From Desmospora activa DSM 45169 (GTDB taxonomy: Bacteria; Bacillota; Bacilli; Thermoactinomycetales; DSM-45169), in contig NZ_PZZP01000001.1 in NCBI RefSeq assembly GCF_003046315.1, positions 2,542,001 to 2,606,000 on the forward strand: a stretch of DNA of 64,000 nucleotides, in the 5' to 3' direction. Made by a program: the position numbers and the translations under genes. Numbering within the stretch: position 1 is the first letter of the stretch; each line of letters opens with the position of its first letter. Shown here piece by piece: positions 25,587 to 33,508 of the stretch. The notes under the pieces were generated by a model, which worked only from the letters and a program-made list of their open reading frames with translations, did no database searches and had not been told where the DNA came from.

Positions 25587-26672
25587 ATGTCTGTTATCTC
25601 TCTTGAAGCAATCACAAAAAACTACCCCAGACAAACGCAACCCGCAGTTCGGGATTTACACTTTACCGTAGAAAAAGGAGAGATCCTCACCCTCCTGGGT
25701 CCCAGTGGATGCGGCAAAACCAGCACTCTCCGCATGATCGCCGGGTTTGAAAAGCCGGATTTCGGTCGCATCCGGATCGGCGAAAAAACGGTCTTTGACC
25801 CAAATACCTGGATTCCACCGGAAGACCGAGGGGTCGGGATGGTATTTCAGGATTACGCTTTGTTTCCCCATTTGACTGTAGAAAAAAACGTTGCTTTCGG
25901 CTTGCAAAAATTAAAAAGGAGCGAGCGGAGTAAACGGGTGCAGGAGGTTCTGGCTTTAGTCGGGCTGGAAGGCTACCACAAACGGTATCCCCATCAACTG
26001 TCAGGGGGGCAGCAGCAACGGATCGCTCTTGCCCGGGCACTAGCGCCGCATCCCCATGTCATCTTGTTGGATGAACCCTTTAGCAACTTGGATGTCCATC
26101 TCAAATCACAAATGCGGCGGGAAATCCGGCAGATCATCCGGGAAACCGGGATCACCGCGATATTTGTCACTCACGATCAAAAAGACGCACTGGCGCTGTC
26201 CGATCAAGTGGCAGTCATGCAAGCGGGCCAACTGTTACAGCGGGATACGCCCCAACAGGTGTATCAGCATCCGGTCAACGCCTTTGTCGCCGAATTCCTG
26301 GGCAAAACCAATCTGCTGCGGGCGGAAGTGTCTAAAAACTGCCTCTGTACAGAAATCGGTGAGATGCCGTGCAAAATGAGGCAACCGGCGGACAATTACG
26401 AACAGGTATTATTGTCCGTCCGCCCCGAGATCTGCCGTCTCGACCAAAACGGTTGTTTCGTCGGGAAGGTGAAGGAAGTGGAATACAGTGGTGAATACCA
26501 GGAAGTGACCGTCTCGATCCGCAAAAACGAAGATGTGGGGGAAGCGACCGAGATGAAAATCTACATCGACCCCCATCAACCGATCGAGCCCGATCAACAA
26601 ATCCGCTTTAACATTGTTCCTGATCGGGTTACAATCATCCCAACGGAAAAAGAGCTAGTGGGGCAACCTTAA
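25587..26672 (+). CDS. fbpC: Ferric iron ABC transporter, ATP-binding protein
   Basis: 361 residues. Walker A GPSGCGKT near 34-41, Q-loop in FQDYALFPHL, signature LSGGQQQRIALARAL, Walker B VILLDEPFSNLD and the switch histidine in VTHDQ are all intact. A C-terminal TOBE-like domain (about 240-355) follows. It powers the FbpB permease. AGGAGG precedes the ATG and only 12 bases separate it from fbpB. Iron assignment rests on the family and on the Fur box upstream. Confidence 0.9.
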   Translation: MSVISLEAITKNYPRQTQPAVRDLHFTVEKGEILTLLGPSGCGKTSTLRMIAGFEKPDFGRIRIGEKTVFDPNTWIPPEDRGVGMVFQDYALFPHLTVEKNVAFGLQKLKRSERSKRVQEVLALVGLEGYHKRYPHQLSGGQQQRIALARALAPHPHVILLDEPFSNLDVHLKSQMRREIRQIIRETGITAIFVTHDQKDALALSDQVAVMQAGQLLQRDTPQQVYQHPVNAFVAEFLGKTNLLRAEVSKNCLCTEIGEMPCKMRQPADNYEQVLLSVRPEICRLDQNGCFVGKVKEVEYSGEYQEVTVSIRKNEDVGEATEMKIYIDPHQPIEPDQQIRFNIVPDRVTIIPTEKELVGQP

Positions 26673-26727
26673 GCCTATGTTTCGTCTCAATCGTCTCCTT
26701 TGAAATGGATACATCTAACAAAAAAAA

Positions 26728-26754
26728 CTGCCGACTTTTACATCCGTCAGCAGT
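26728..26754 (-). terminator. Intrinsic terminator
   Basis: ACTGCTGAC/GTCGGCAGT stem on the minus strand followed by eight T. It ends the transcript of the proline-rich gene and possibly of aroF; the convergent fbp operon also ends here. Confidence 0.8.
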
Positions 26755-26778
26755 GTTGTCACCTGTAAGTATTCATTT

Positions 26779-27231
26779 TTATTCCGTCGGGCTAACATAG
26801 ACAATGCCGTCCCAACGGACGTGATACTTTTTATCCTCTTGCTGCAGCAACATATGATCCGGATATACTCCGGCCACTTCTCCTCTCACTTCGCCCACAT
26901 AGGTGGATACTTGGACCGACTGGCCCAAAGAATCCGCCATCTGCTGTGCCAGCAGCCCAGGACCACGGTTGCGGCGCCTCAACAGTCCCTGCAATCCTTG
27001 GAACGGGGAACGTCGTCCCCATCCCTGGGGTCGACGGGGAAACTGCGGTTGTTCCGGCAATTGCGGTTGTTCCGGGGATACGGGCGGATAGGGAGGTTGT
27101 GGTGGGTACTGCGGATACTGCTGCCCCATGTAGGGCGGACTTTCCAGAGGAAATTCCGGTGGAAACATCGGCGCTCCAAACTGTTGGTTATAAGGATTGG
27201 GTGGCATTGCCTGACCGTACCAAGGGTTCAA
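26779..27231 (-). CDS. Proline/tyrosine-rich protein with C-terminal DUF2642-like domain
   Basis: About 150 residues. The TTG at 27229-27231 is preferred because AAGGGGTGA lies five bases before it; GTG at 27240 is the alternative. Residues 1-75 are rich in P, Q and Y (QYPQYPPQPPYPP), then a basic stretch (RRPQGWGRR, LLRRRNRG) leads to an Sm-like C-terminal domain: SVQVSTYVGEVRGEVAGVYPDHMLLQQ...YHVRWDGIVYV, the DUF2642/YuzF pattern. Such proteins are often in the spore coat. It lies 74 bases after aroF and may share its transcript. Confidence 0.6.
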   Translation of the reverse strand: MNPWYGQAMPPNPYNQQFGAPMFPPEFPLESPPYMGQQYPQYPPQPPYPPVSPEQPQLPEQPQFPRRPQGWGRRSPFQGLQGLLRRRNRGPGLLAQQMADSLGQSVQVSTYVGEVRGEVAGVYPDHMLLQQEDKKYHVRWDGIVYVSPTE

Positions 27232-27304
27232 CGGAGTCACCCCTTCATCTGATCTCTTGACAGCCTATGCAGCTCCACCGAAAAGGGATACCCACCCATT
27301 CAAT

Positions 27305-28315
27305 TTATCTGGAGAGAAGAGCTGCCGGTGTTCCTCTGAGTTCATCCATCATCGTTGCAAAGTTATCGAAAGTGAGGGACTGGGGACCGTCGGAGAATGC
27401 TTTTTCCGGCGAGGGATGCACTTCCACCATCAACCCGTCAGCACCTGCGGCTAAGCCTGCTTTGGCCATCGGTGCGACATAACGCCATTTCCCTGTGCCG
27501 TGGCTGGGGTCGACGATGATGGGTAGATGGCTCAAGTGTTTGACTACCGGCACCGCACTCAGATCCAACGTGTTGCGGGTATAGGTTTCAAACGTGCGAA
27601 TCCCCCGCTCGCATAAAATCACATGGGGATTTCCCTCCGCCATAATGTATTCCGCAGACATCAACCACTCCTCGATGGTAGCGGAAAGCCCCCGTTTCAA
27701 CATGACCGGCTTATTGGTTTGGCCCACTTTTTTCAGCAGATGGAAGTTTTGCATATTGCGTGCCCCCAACTGCAAAATATCGACATACTCCGCTACCAGA
27801 TCCAGGTTTTCTGGGTCCATCACTTCAGAGATAATGGGTAACCCCGTTTCCTCCCGCGCCTCGGCCAGCAGCTTTAACCCTTCCTCTCCCATTCCCTGAA
27901 AGGAATAGGGGGACGAACGGGGTTTAAACGCTCCCCCTCGCAAAATATGACCGCCTGCCTTTTTGACGGCGTGTGCGCTCGCCAAGATCTGCTCCCGGCT
28001 TTCCACCGAGCAGGGTCCCGCCATCACAACCGGATGATCGCCACCGATCTCCAGCTCACCTACACGAATGCGACTATCTTCCGGATGAAAGGAGCGTCCC
28101 GCCAATTTAAAAGGCTCACTCACATGGACCACTTTATCAACGCCGGGAAAGCGCTCAACCGCCAAGCCTGCCAATAACTGCTTGTCGCCGATCAGACCGA
28201 GGATCGTTTTATCCACGCCTTGGGAATGATGAACCTGGATCCCTTTTTCCTTTAATGTTTGGACGATATGATCCACTTGTGCTGTTGTCGCCTGTTTTTC
28301 CAATACAATAATCAA
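27305..28315 (-). CDS. aroF: DAHP synthase (3-deoxy-7-phosphoheptulonate synthase), type I-beta
   Basis: 336 residues starting at TTG (28313-28315), eight bases after GAGGAGG. It condenses phosphoenolpyruvate and erythrose 4-phosphate, the first step to chorismate. A ferredoxin-like regulatory domain (about 1-70) precedes the barrel, as in Thermotoga-type enzymes where it senses Tyr or Phe. [11 protein letters not shown], the [16 protein letters not shown] loop, [24 protein letters not shown] and VDPSHGTGK carry the substrate and metal residues. There is no fused chorismate mutase. A T-box leader lies directly upstream. Confidence 0.93.
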   Translation of the reverse strand: MIIVLEKQATTAQVDHIVQTLKEKGIQVHHSQGVDKTILGLIGDKQLLAGLAVERFPGVDKVVHVSEPFKLAGRSFHPEDSRIRVGELEIGGDHPVVMAGPCSVESREQILASAHAVKKAGGHILRGGAFKPRSSPYSFQGMGEEGLKLLAEAREETGLPIISEVMDPENLDLVAEYVDILQLGARNMQNFHLLKKVGQTNKPVMLKRGLSATIEEWLMSAEYIMAEGNPHVILCERGIRTFETYTRNTLDLSAVPVVKHLSHLPIIVDPSHGTGKWRYVAPMAKAGLAAGADGLMVEVHPSPEKAFSDGPQSLTFDNFATMMDELRGTPAALLSR

Positions 28316-28324
28316 CTAAAAAAC

Positions 28325-28605
28325 CTCCTCTTTGGATAATAAAAAACCTCCTCCCAATAAAGGGACGAGGTTTGCTCGCGGTACCACCCTTTTTGAATCG
28401 ATATCGATTCCACTCCAGCACGTACTTCGTGTACATCTTCCGATATCGGCGGAAGCCGGAGTGACCAACCCTAAACATAAGCGGTTCATCTCACGCTCCA
28501 AGGTGTAATTCACCAAACGGTCCGATACCGGTTTGCACCCCCACCGGCTCTCTGGGATCGGATTTCCGCTGACTACTTTGCCCCTTCAACGCGTCTAAGT
28601 GTGAA
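28325..28605 (-). ncRNA. T-box riboswitch upstream of aroF
   Basis: The diagnostic T-box AGGGTGGTACCGCG is read on the minus strand at 28390-28377. It is followed by a terminator (28370-28341: CCTCGTCCC/GGGAGGAGG, then TTTTTT) that is alternative to the antiterminator. Stem I is recognisable upstream, with ACGC/GCGT base pairs, an AAAGTAG motif on its 5' side and GAATTACA on the 3' side. In the AAT-codon-A context the specifier would be UAC (tyrosine), fitting aroF. Uncharged tRNA would allow read-through. Leader limits are approximate. Confidence 0.9.
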
Positions 28606-28679
28606 AATTTGATTTGTGGATAACAGTAACATGGCACCCCTTGTCCTGTCAATGGAGATTTTCCGCAAATCCCTCCACC

Positions 28680-29330
28680 CTAGGTATAGATCGGATCATC
28701 CGTGGTCGGTGATGCAACTTTTGATTCCTGTGTCTGTAAAAACAACTGTACCAGCGCATCATAACCCTGTTGGTTGGGATGAACTTCATCCGCAAAATAA
28801 TCGATTCGATTGAAAAACAGTTCAAACGGGTCGATTAGGACGGCCCCATATCGTTTGGATAAATAACGATAGGCACGATTGAGGGTACGAACCGCACGGC
28901 TGGCGATGGCAACGCTATGCTTATAGGCAGGCACAGGCATATAAAATCCCAAGATCTCAATCGTCGCCTCCGGATTGAGACGGCGCAGATGAGACAACAG
29001 TTGTTCCACTTGCTTCACCACCCGCTTCATGGTGCGGGCTAGCCCAGGTAAGTTGACTCCCTCTCCCTCATACCAAGCGATAAAATCACATCCACCAGTG
29101 GTGACGGTAATATGAGACACCCGCGGTATCAACTTTTCCAGTGCAGGGGATTGCACCAAGTGGCACAATTCCGCCGAGGTAAGGCCGGAGATGCCCATGT
29201 TGATCACACGGCATTGATCGCTGTTGCGCATATGTGTAAAGTATTGCGCCACCAAATGCCGATCGGGACCGGAGGCGCCGATTCCTTCTGTCAACGAGTC
29301 TCCTAATGCTAGATAGGTAATCGGATTCAT
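28680..29330 (-). CDS. SGNH/GDSL-type hydrolase
   Basis: 216 residues. Block I is LALGDSLTEGIG (nucleophile serine near 12), block II a glycine in INMGISGLTS, and block V DEVHPNQQGY gives the catalytic Asp/His. Block III, normally GGND, reads GGCD, so the oxyanion asparagine is replaced by cysteine. It probably hydrolyses an ester; the substrate is unknown. Its ATG overlaps the spoVAD stop by four bases, placing it in the spoVA operon, so a sporulation or germination role (for example lipid or peptidoglycan deacylation) is possible. Confidence 0.78.
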   Translation of the reverse strand: MNPITYLALGDSLTEGIGASGPDRHLVAQYFTHMRNSDQCRVINMGISGLTSAELCHLVQSPALEKLIPRVSHITVTTGGCDFIAWYEGEGVNLPGLARTMKRVVKQVEQLLSHLRRLNPEATIEILGFYMPVPAYKHSVAIASRAVRTLNRAYRYLSKRYGAVLIDPFELFFNRIDYFADEVHPNQQGYDALVQLFLQTQESKVASPTTDDPIYT

Positions 29331-30361
29331 CCTTTTTCCCCTCCCGACACAACATCAGTCTCCAATGTAACCGCATGGGCGATGCAGGGAATCGATTCTC
29401 CCTGTTGATAAGAGACCGGATTCATCAGCGCACCGGTGGCTACCACCATCACCCGGCTCAATCGCCCCTGGTTCATTTCCTCCAAAATATGTGCATACAT
29501 CACCAAGGCGCTGCTGGCACATCCACTGGCACCGGCGAAGGATTCCTGTTCATCGTTGTAAATCATCAGGCCACAGTCTTGAAAGATATCGCCTAACTCT
29601 AACCCCTTTTTCGCCAACAGTTCCGTAGCGATCGGATGACCCACACCAGCCAGATCACCGGTTATAATCAGATCGTAGTCCGCAGGGGTCAAACCCGTAT
29701 CCTGAAAATGAACTTCAATCGTTTCCGCAGCGGCAGGTGCCATCGCCGCTCCCATGTCAAAAGGATTTTTCACACCCATATCCACCACTTTCCCCATAGT
29801 CGCATAACGGAGGATGGGACCCGTCGTTCCTCGTCCCACCACACCCGCCCCTGATCCGGTCACCGTCCATTGGGCCGTTGGCGGCTTTTGTCCTCCGTAC
29901 TCCGTCGGATACCGGTACTGTCGTTCCGCCGTGGCGTTGTGACTGCTGACCGCAACCACCGCATGATCGCTAAAACCGGCATCCACCAGGGCAGCACCGG
30001 TAGACAGGGTCAACATGGAAGCGGAACAGGCACCAAACATCCCGATTAAAGGCAGCTGATTTTGCCGTGCGGTAAAGGATGCACTAATATTTTGATTCAA
30101 CAAATCCCCGGCCAAAAAAGTATCGATCTGATTCATCTGTAGACCTGCTTTTTCTACCGCCTTGTTGACGGCATCCTCCATCATTTTTCGCTCCGCTTTT
30201 TCCCAACTGTCCTGTTCTGCATATAAATCAGGATAAGTATGATCAAACTTTCCCTTCAACTGCCCTTCGCCTTCTTTGGGTCCGGCCACCGCTGCCCCCG
30301 CCAATATTCGCACTTGACCGCTGTAGGACCATGTGTGCTTTCCCACTCGTTTGGAAGCCAT
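29327..30361 (-). CDS. spoVAD: Stage V sporulation protein AD
   Basis: 344 residues with the thiolase-like fold of SpoVAD: LAGDLLNQNISASF, LIGMFGACSASML (a cysteine at the thiolase-like position) and SGCASSALVMYAHIL. In spores SpoVAD lies at the outer face of the inner membrane and binds dipicolinic acid, guiding it into the core through the SpoVA channel. It starts 10 bases after spoVAC. Full length and intact. Confidence 0.93.
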   Translation of the reverse strand: MASKRVGKHTWSYSGQVRILAGAAVAGPKEGEGQLKGKFDHTYPDLYAEQDSWEKAERKMMEDAVNKAVEKAGLQMNQIDTFLAGDLLNQNISASFTARQNQLPLIGMFGACSASMLTLSTGAALVDAGFSDHAVVAVSSHNATAERQYRYPTEYGGQKPPTAQWTVTGSGAGVVGRGTTGPILRYATMGKVVDMGVKNPFDMGAAMAPAAAETIEVHFQDTGLTPADYDLIITGDLAGVGHPIATELLAKKGLELGDIFQDCGLMIYNDEQESFAGASGCASSALVMYAHILEEMNQGRLSRVMVVATGALMNPVSYQQGESIPCIAHAVTLETDVVSGGEKG

Positions 30362-30371
30362 ATTATTCCCC

Positions 30372-30848
30372 CTAACTGATCAACGTCTTTACGATGCCGA
30401 TGAAAAAAGCGGCTACAACTCCAAATACGATTACAGCTCCCGCCAGTTTAAACATGTTTCCTCCTACACCCAGAACATAGCCTTCCGATCGATGCTCCAA
30501 GGCGGCAGAGGCGATTGAATTGGCAAATCCTGTTACCGGCACCGCCGTCCCCGCCCCGGCCCATTGCCCGATTTTGTCGTAAACACCAAAACCGGTCATT
30601 AAGCAGGCGATAAAAATTAATGTTGCCACTGTTGGATCCCCGGCTTTCTCCTGCGGAAAGTCAAACAATCGTATATACATGAGCTGCAACAACTGTCCAA
30701 ATAAACAAATCGCTCCCCCCACCAAAAACGCTTTGATACAGTTGACGAAAACCGGCGGTTTCGGTTGGTAGTTTTTAGCTAGTTGTTGATATTGCTGTTG
30801 CTGTTTTTGTTGTGCCTGTTCTTGTGCTGATTGTTGACTGGTATCCAT
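30372..30848 (-). CDS. spoVAC: Stage V sporulation protein AC
   Basis: About 159 residues from ATG at 30846-30848 with GGAGGGATGATC upstream. The Gln-rich cytoplasmic N-terminus is followed by four membrane helices; FDFPQEKAGDPTVATLIFIACLMTGF and GAGTAVPVTGFANSIASAALEH (first parts) are the SpoVAC signature. It forms a mechanosensitive channel for dipicolinate release and uptake. The usual partner spoVAE/AEB is not seen next to spoVAD here; an SGNH gene occupies the place. Confidence 0.92.
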   Translation of the reverse strand: MDTSQQSAQEQAQQKQQQQYQQLAKNYQPKPPVFVNCIKAFLVGGAICLFGQLLQLMYIRLFDFPQEKAGDPTVATLIFIACLMTGFGVYDKIGQWAGAGTAVPVTGFANSIASAALEHRSEGYVLGVGGNMFKLAGAVIVFGVVAAFFIGIVKTLIS

Positions 30849-30930
30849 GATCATCCCTCCAATCGCGCCAAAATTCCCTTCTTTATCCTTCGATTAACCG
30901 CACGGTTTTATGCGATTATTCCACACAAAA

Positions 30931-30948
30931 AACCCGCATCGGCGGGTT
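30931..30948 (-). terminator. Intrinsic terminator
   Basis: AACCCGC/GCGGGTT with a four-base loop followed by a TTTTTTG run on the minus strand. It lies 160 bases past the small membrane protein gene. Confidence 0.8.
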
Positions 30949-30949
30949 C

Positions 30950-31100
30950 AGGCTGCTGATAAACGAGTCGCGGGACGGTCGGGTAGTTATCCGTCTCCGC
31001 TCCATGCACGCCAAAGCACAAGTCTCGCCTTGATCGTTTTCGCTCCGGGTCTCGCTTTGCGTCCTAGAGTCGCTCGCATTTCCTAAAGTGAAACTCCATC
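30950..31100 (-). repeat. Dispersed intergenic repeat, copy A
   Basis: On the minus strand this contains GCAAAGCGAGACCCGG, a short spacer, and AAGGCGAGACTT, then GGAGCGGAGACGGATAAC. A diverged copy with the same order of words is at 61960-62035. Neither copy has coding character. It looks like a member of a genome-wide palindrome-poor intergenic repeat family. Confidence 0.45.
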
Positions 31101-31109
31101 GGTGGGGTT

Positions 31110-31304
31110 TTATCGCTTTCCTCCGATCACGGTGACAATGCCCCCCATCAAAATATGGGCTAATCCGAAGCCAAGAATCCCCCATCCACAGCACATTTCC
31201 ATCTGATGTCTAGATCGTGCCTTTTCACCGCAGTATAAACAGGAAACACCGATAAGACTGATGAAAAGTCCCATCAAGATCGTCCATAAATTACGCCTAC
31301 CCAT
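31110..31304 (-). CDS. Small membrane protein with two helices
   Basis: 64 residues. Two hydrophobic segments (about 7-24 and 40-60) flank a short basic loop containing CGEKARSRHQ. I do not recognise the family. Four cysteines (positions about 22, 25, 38, 39) are a notable feature for such a small protein and might bind metal. It is between spoVAC and a hypothetical gene on the same strand. Confidence 0.5.
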   Translation of the reverse strand: MGRRNLWTILMGLFISLIGVSCLYCGEKARSRHQMEMCCGWGILGFGLAHILMGGIVTVIGGKR

Positions 31305-31343
31305 ACTGGGACTCCCCCTTCCTTTTTACAAGTTGAATCCCTT

Positions 31344-31742
31344 TTAGCTTGACCGGAAGGCGGAAAAAGTTTGACTGGTAGTTTTCCCCGTCCACAAACG
31401 CACCAACCACTCCTCACACTCCGCTTTGATCCACTCGTTAAAAAAGCGCTGGGTGTAGATAAAGCCGCGAAAGCGGGCCCGTACTTCCCGGTAATCACGT
31501 TTTTGTTTCACCTCGATAATATGGCCGCCACTTTGACGCAATTGTCGCTTCGCTCCTTGCAACTCGCGCTCCACTTGTATCGATGTGTAGGAAAGTGTTT
31601 GTAACACGCTCTGTTTTAACTTAAACGTTTGTAATTCCAACTGACGGATATCACACTGGAGGGCACGGTAAAGGACATCCATCAGTACCACCCGCTTGAT
31701 GGAACGGGCAAACTGTCGATACTCATCCGGAGCCGATAACAT
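31344..31742 (-). CDS. Hypothetical helical protein
   Basis: About 132 residues from the ATG at 31740-31742, which has GGAG five bases upstream; a longer start at 31781 has no ribosome site. It is predicted mostly helical and basic, with a possible coiled-coil part (DIRQLELQTFKLKQSVLQTL, VERELQGAKRQLRQSG). The C-terminal RGFIYTQRFFNEWIKAECEEWL is likely amphipathic. I do not recognise a family and propose no function. Confidence 0.55.
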   Translation of the reverse strand: MLSAPDEYRQFARSIKRVVLMDVLYRALQCDIRQLELQTFKLKQSVLQTLSYTSIQVERELQGAKRQLRQSGGHIIEVKQKRDYREVRARFRGFIYTQRFFNEWIKAECEEWLVRLWTGKTTSQTFSAFRSS

Positions 31743-31829
31743 CCGTCTCCATCCCCTCTCCGCTATAATACTGCTTTTCATTATATGCGATCACACGTTC
31801 GAAATCCCTTGGTAATACTTTGAAAAAAA

Positions 31830-31849
31830 GATCGAGCGAGGGCTCGATC
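31830..31849 (-). terminator. Intrinsic terminator of the CBS-domain gene
   Basis: GATCGAG/CTCGATC stem followed by TTTTTTTC on the minus strand, nine bases past the stop. Confidence 0.85.
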
Positions 31850-31857
31850 CTTTGGTG

Positions 31858-32289
31858 TTACATTTGGATATTGTCTTGCTCGGAGATATTGGCTAGTGCC
31901 TGTCCCGCCTCATCCGAATGTTGCTGTCTAACCGCCAAATCGCCTAGGGCGACAATTCCCACCAACTGATTGTTATCTACTACCGGTAAACGACGGATTT
32001 GATGTTGTGCCATCAGCTGGGAAGCTTCATCCACCGACATATTAGGGGAACCTGTGATCAAATTCTGATTTGTCATAACGTCACCCACCGTAAGTGAGGC
32101 GCCGTTTTGATCGGCGACAGAGCGTAGGACTACGTCTCGGTCCGTCACCACACCTTGCAGCTGCCCGTTTTCTACGACGGGAATAATACCCACATTATAC
32201 TGCTTCATCAACATAGCCGCTTGCTGAATCGGATCTTGGGGCGACACCGATGCGACATTGGTGGACATGATTTCACCTAATTGACTCAT
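31858..32289 (-). CDS. CBS-domain pair protein
   Basis: 143 residues made of two tandem CBS domains (about 5-60 and 70-125): VGIIPVVENGQLQGVVTDRDVVLR and IRRLPVVDNNQLVGIVALGDLAVR are the second-half signatures. The pair forms an adenine-nucleotide binding Bateman module. It has no fused effector domain. YhcV-like stand-alone CBS proteins are common in Bacillus; the target is unknown. Confidence 0.85.
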   Translation of the reverse strand: MSQLGEIMSTNVASVSPQDPIQQAAMLMKQYNVGIIPVVENGQLQGVVTDRDVVLRSVADQNGASLTVGDVMTNQNLITGSPNMSVDEASQLMAQHQIRRLPVVDNNQLVGIVALGDLAVRQQHSDEAGQALANISEQDNIQM

Positions 32290-32309
32290 GTATTCACCCT
32301 CCTTTTCTG

Positions 32310-32507
32310 GTGTTATGGTTTTCCATCAAAAGGATTTTTATACCGAGCGACAGGAGGAGAATGATCGAAACGAGAAGAGGACAAGGGACGTTTAACATAG
32401 ATGAGCGGGAAAAGCGTACACCTCCGAACCGAGGGAGACCCGCTCTTTTCTATGTACACCCGTTGTACAAGACGAAATCAAATATACTGGCGTCACGATT
32501 GATATGA
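32310..32507 (+). pseudogene. Possible GntR-family regulator remnant
   Basis: Inside this plus-strand frame is MIETRRGQGTFNIDE, which matches the end of the GntR DNA-binding domain (consensus GLIETRRGQGTFV). The parts before and after do not match and the first two thirds of the domain are absent. YtrA-like GntR genes often stand before ABC transporter operons of the type found downstream, so a decayed regulator is plausible. The resemblance is limited to about ten residues. Confidence 0.35.
32403..32449 (+). terminator. Possible intrinsic terminator in the ABC operon leader
   Basis: GAGCGGG (32403-32409) pairs with CCCGCTC (32439-32445), followed by TTTTC on the plus strand. The loop is 29 bases long. 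It lies about 130 bases before the transporter start and could attenuate or insulate it. Confidence 0.45.
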
Positions 32508-32575
32508 TGGATATTCTCGTCATGTGAACCGGCAGAGGATATCACCCATTTCCCACTAAAAACAGGAGGTTTGTT

Positions 32576-33508
32576 ATGAGCCAAGAACCGGTATTACGTA
32601 TGCAAAACCTGACAAAACGGATTGGAAACAAAACGATTGTAGACGGCGTCAGTCTGGAATTGTACCCCGGTGAAGTATTCGGTTTTCTCGGCCCCAATGG
32701 CGCCGGTAAAACGACGACGATTCGGATGTTGGTCGGGTTAATGTCCATCAGTGAAGGAGAGGTTAGCATTTTGGGTACCTCTTTAAAAAAAGATTTTGAA
32801 GAGGCGGTTCGCCATGTCGGCGGCATTGTGGAAAACCCTGAATTATATAAATTTCTGAGCGGATATCAAAATCTGCTTCATTATGCCCGTATGTGTGACA
32901 ACGTGGGGCCGGAACGGATCGACGAAGTGGTAAAGCTGGTGGGATTGGAACAACGGATTCACGATAAAGTAAAAACCTACTCCCTGGGGATGCGGCAACG
33001 CTTGGGGCTGGCACAGGCGCTTCTTCATTCTCCCAAAATCTTGATCCTGGATGAGCCGACCAACGGCCTCGACCCCTCCGGCATTCGTGAGATTCGGGAT
33101 CATTTGCGACGCTTGGCGAAGGAAGAAGGATTGGCGGTGATGGTTTCCAGTCACCTTTTGTCGGAGATGGAGTTAATGTGTGACCGCATCGGCATTATTC
33201 AACAAGGCAAGTTGATCGATGTGAAGCGGGTGGAAGAGTTTGTAGGAACTTCTGACGTCAATGACCGCTTGACGACTATTTGGACAGTGGAGCCACTTGA
33301 ACAAGCGCTGGAAGTGATCCGCTCTTTTACCGAACTACAACCTGAATCCACCTCTCGCGGTGTAGAGATTACACTGACACGGGAACAAGTACCTAAACTT
33401 AACACTCGCTTAGTGGAAGCGGAAGTCCGTGTCTACGCCATCCATTCGCTATCCAAAACGCTGGAGGACAAATATCTGGAAGTGACGGGAGGGAGTCATA
33501 TTGCTTAA
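32576..33508 (+). CDS. ABC transporter ATP-binding protein (BcrA/YxlF-like)
   Basis: 310 residues from ATG with AGGAGG upstream. Walker A GPNGAGKT near 41-48, signature YSLGMRQRLGLAQALLH, Walker B ILILDEPTNGLDP and the switch histidine in SSHLLSEME are intact. The C-terminal 90 residues are the accessory domain of the BcrA/NatA class. With the next gene it forms an exporter of the type that confers bacitracin or lantibiotic resistance or moves ions. The substrate is unknown; no histidine kinase pair is adjacent. Confidence 0.88.
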   Translation: MSQEPVLRMQNLTKRIGNKTIVDGVSLELYPGEVFGFLGPNGAGKTTTIRMLVGLMSISEGEVSILGTSLKKDFEEAVRHVGGIVENPELYKFLSGYQNLLHYARMCDNVGPERIDEVVKLVGLEQRIHDKVKTYSLGMRQRLGLAQALLHSPKILILDEPTNGLDPSGIREIRDHLRRLAKEEGLAVMVSSHLLSEMELMCDRIGIIQQGKLIDVKRVEEFVGTSDVNDRLTTIWTVEPLEQALEVIRSFTELQPESTSRGVEITLTREQVPKLNTRLVEAEVRVYAIHSLSKTLEDKYLEVTGGSHIA

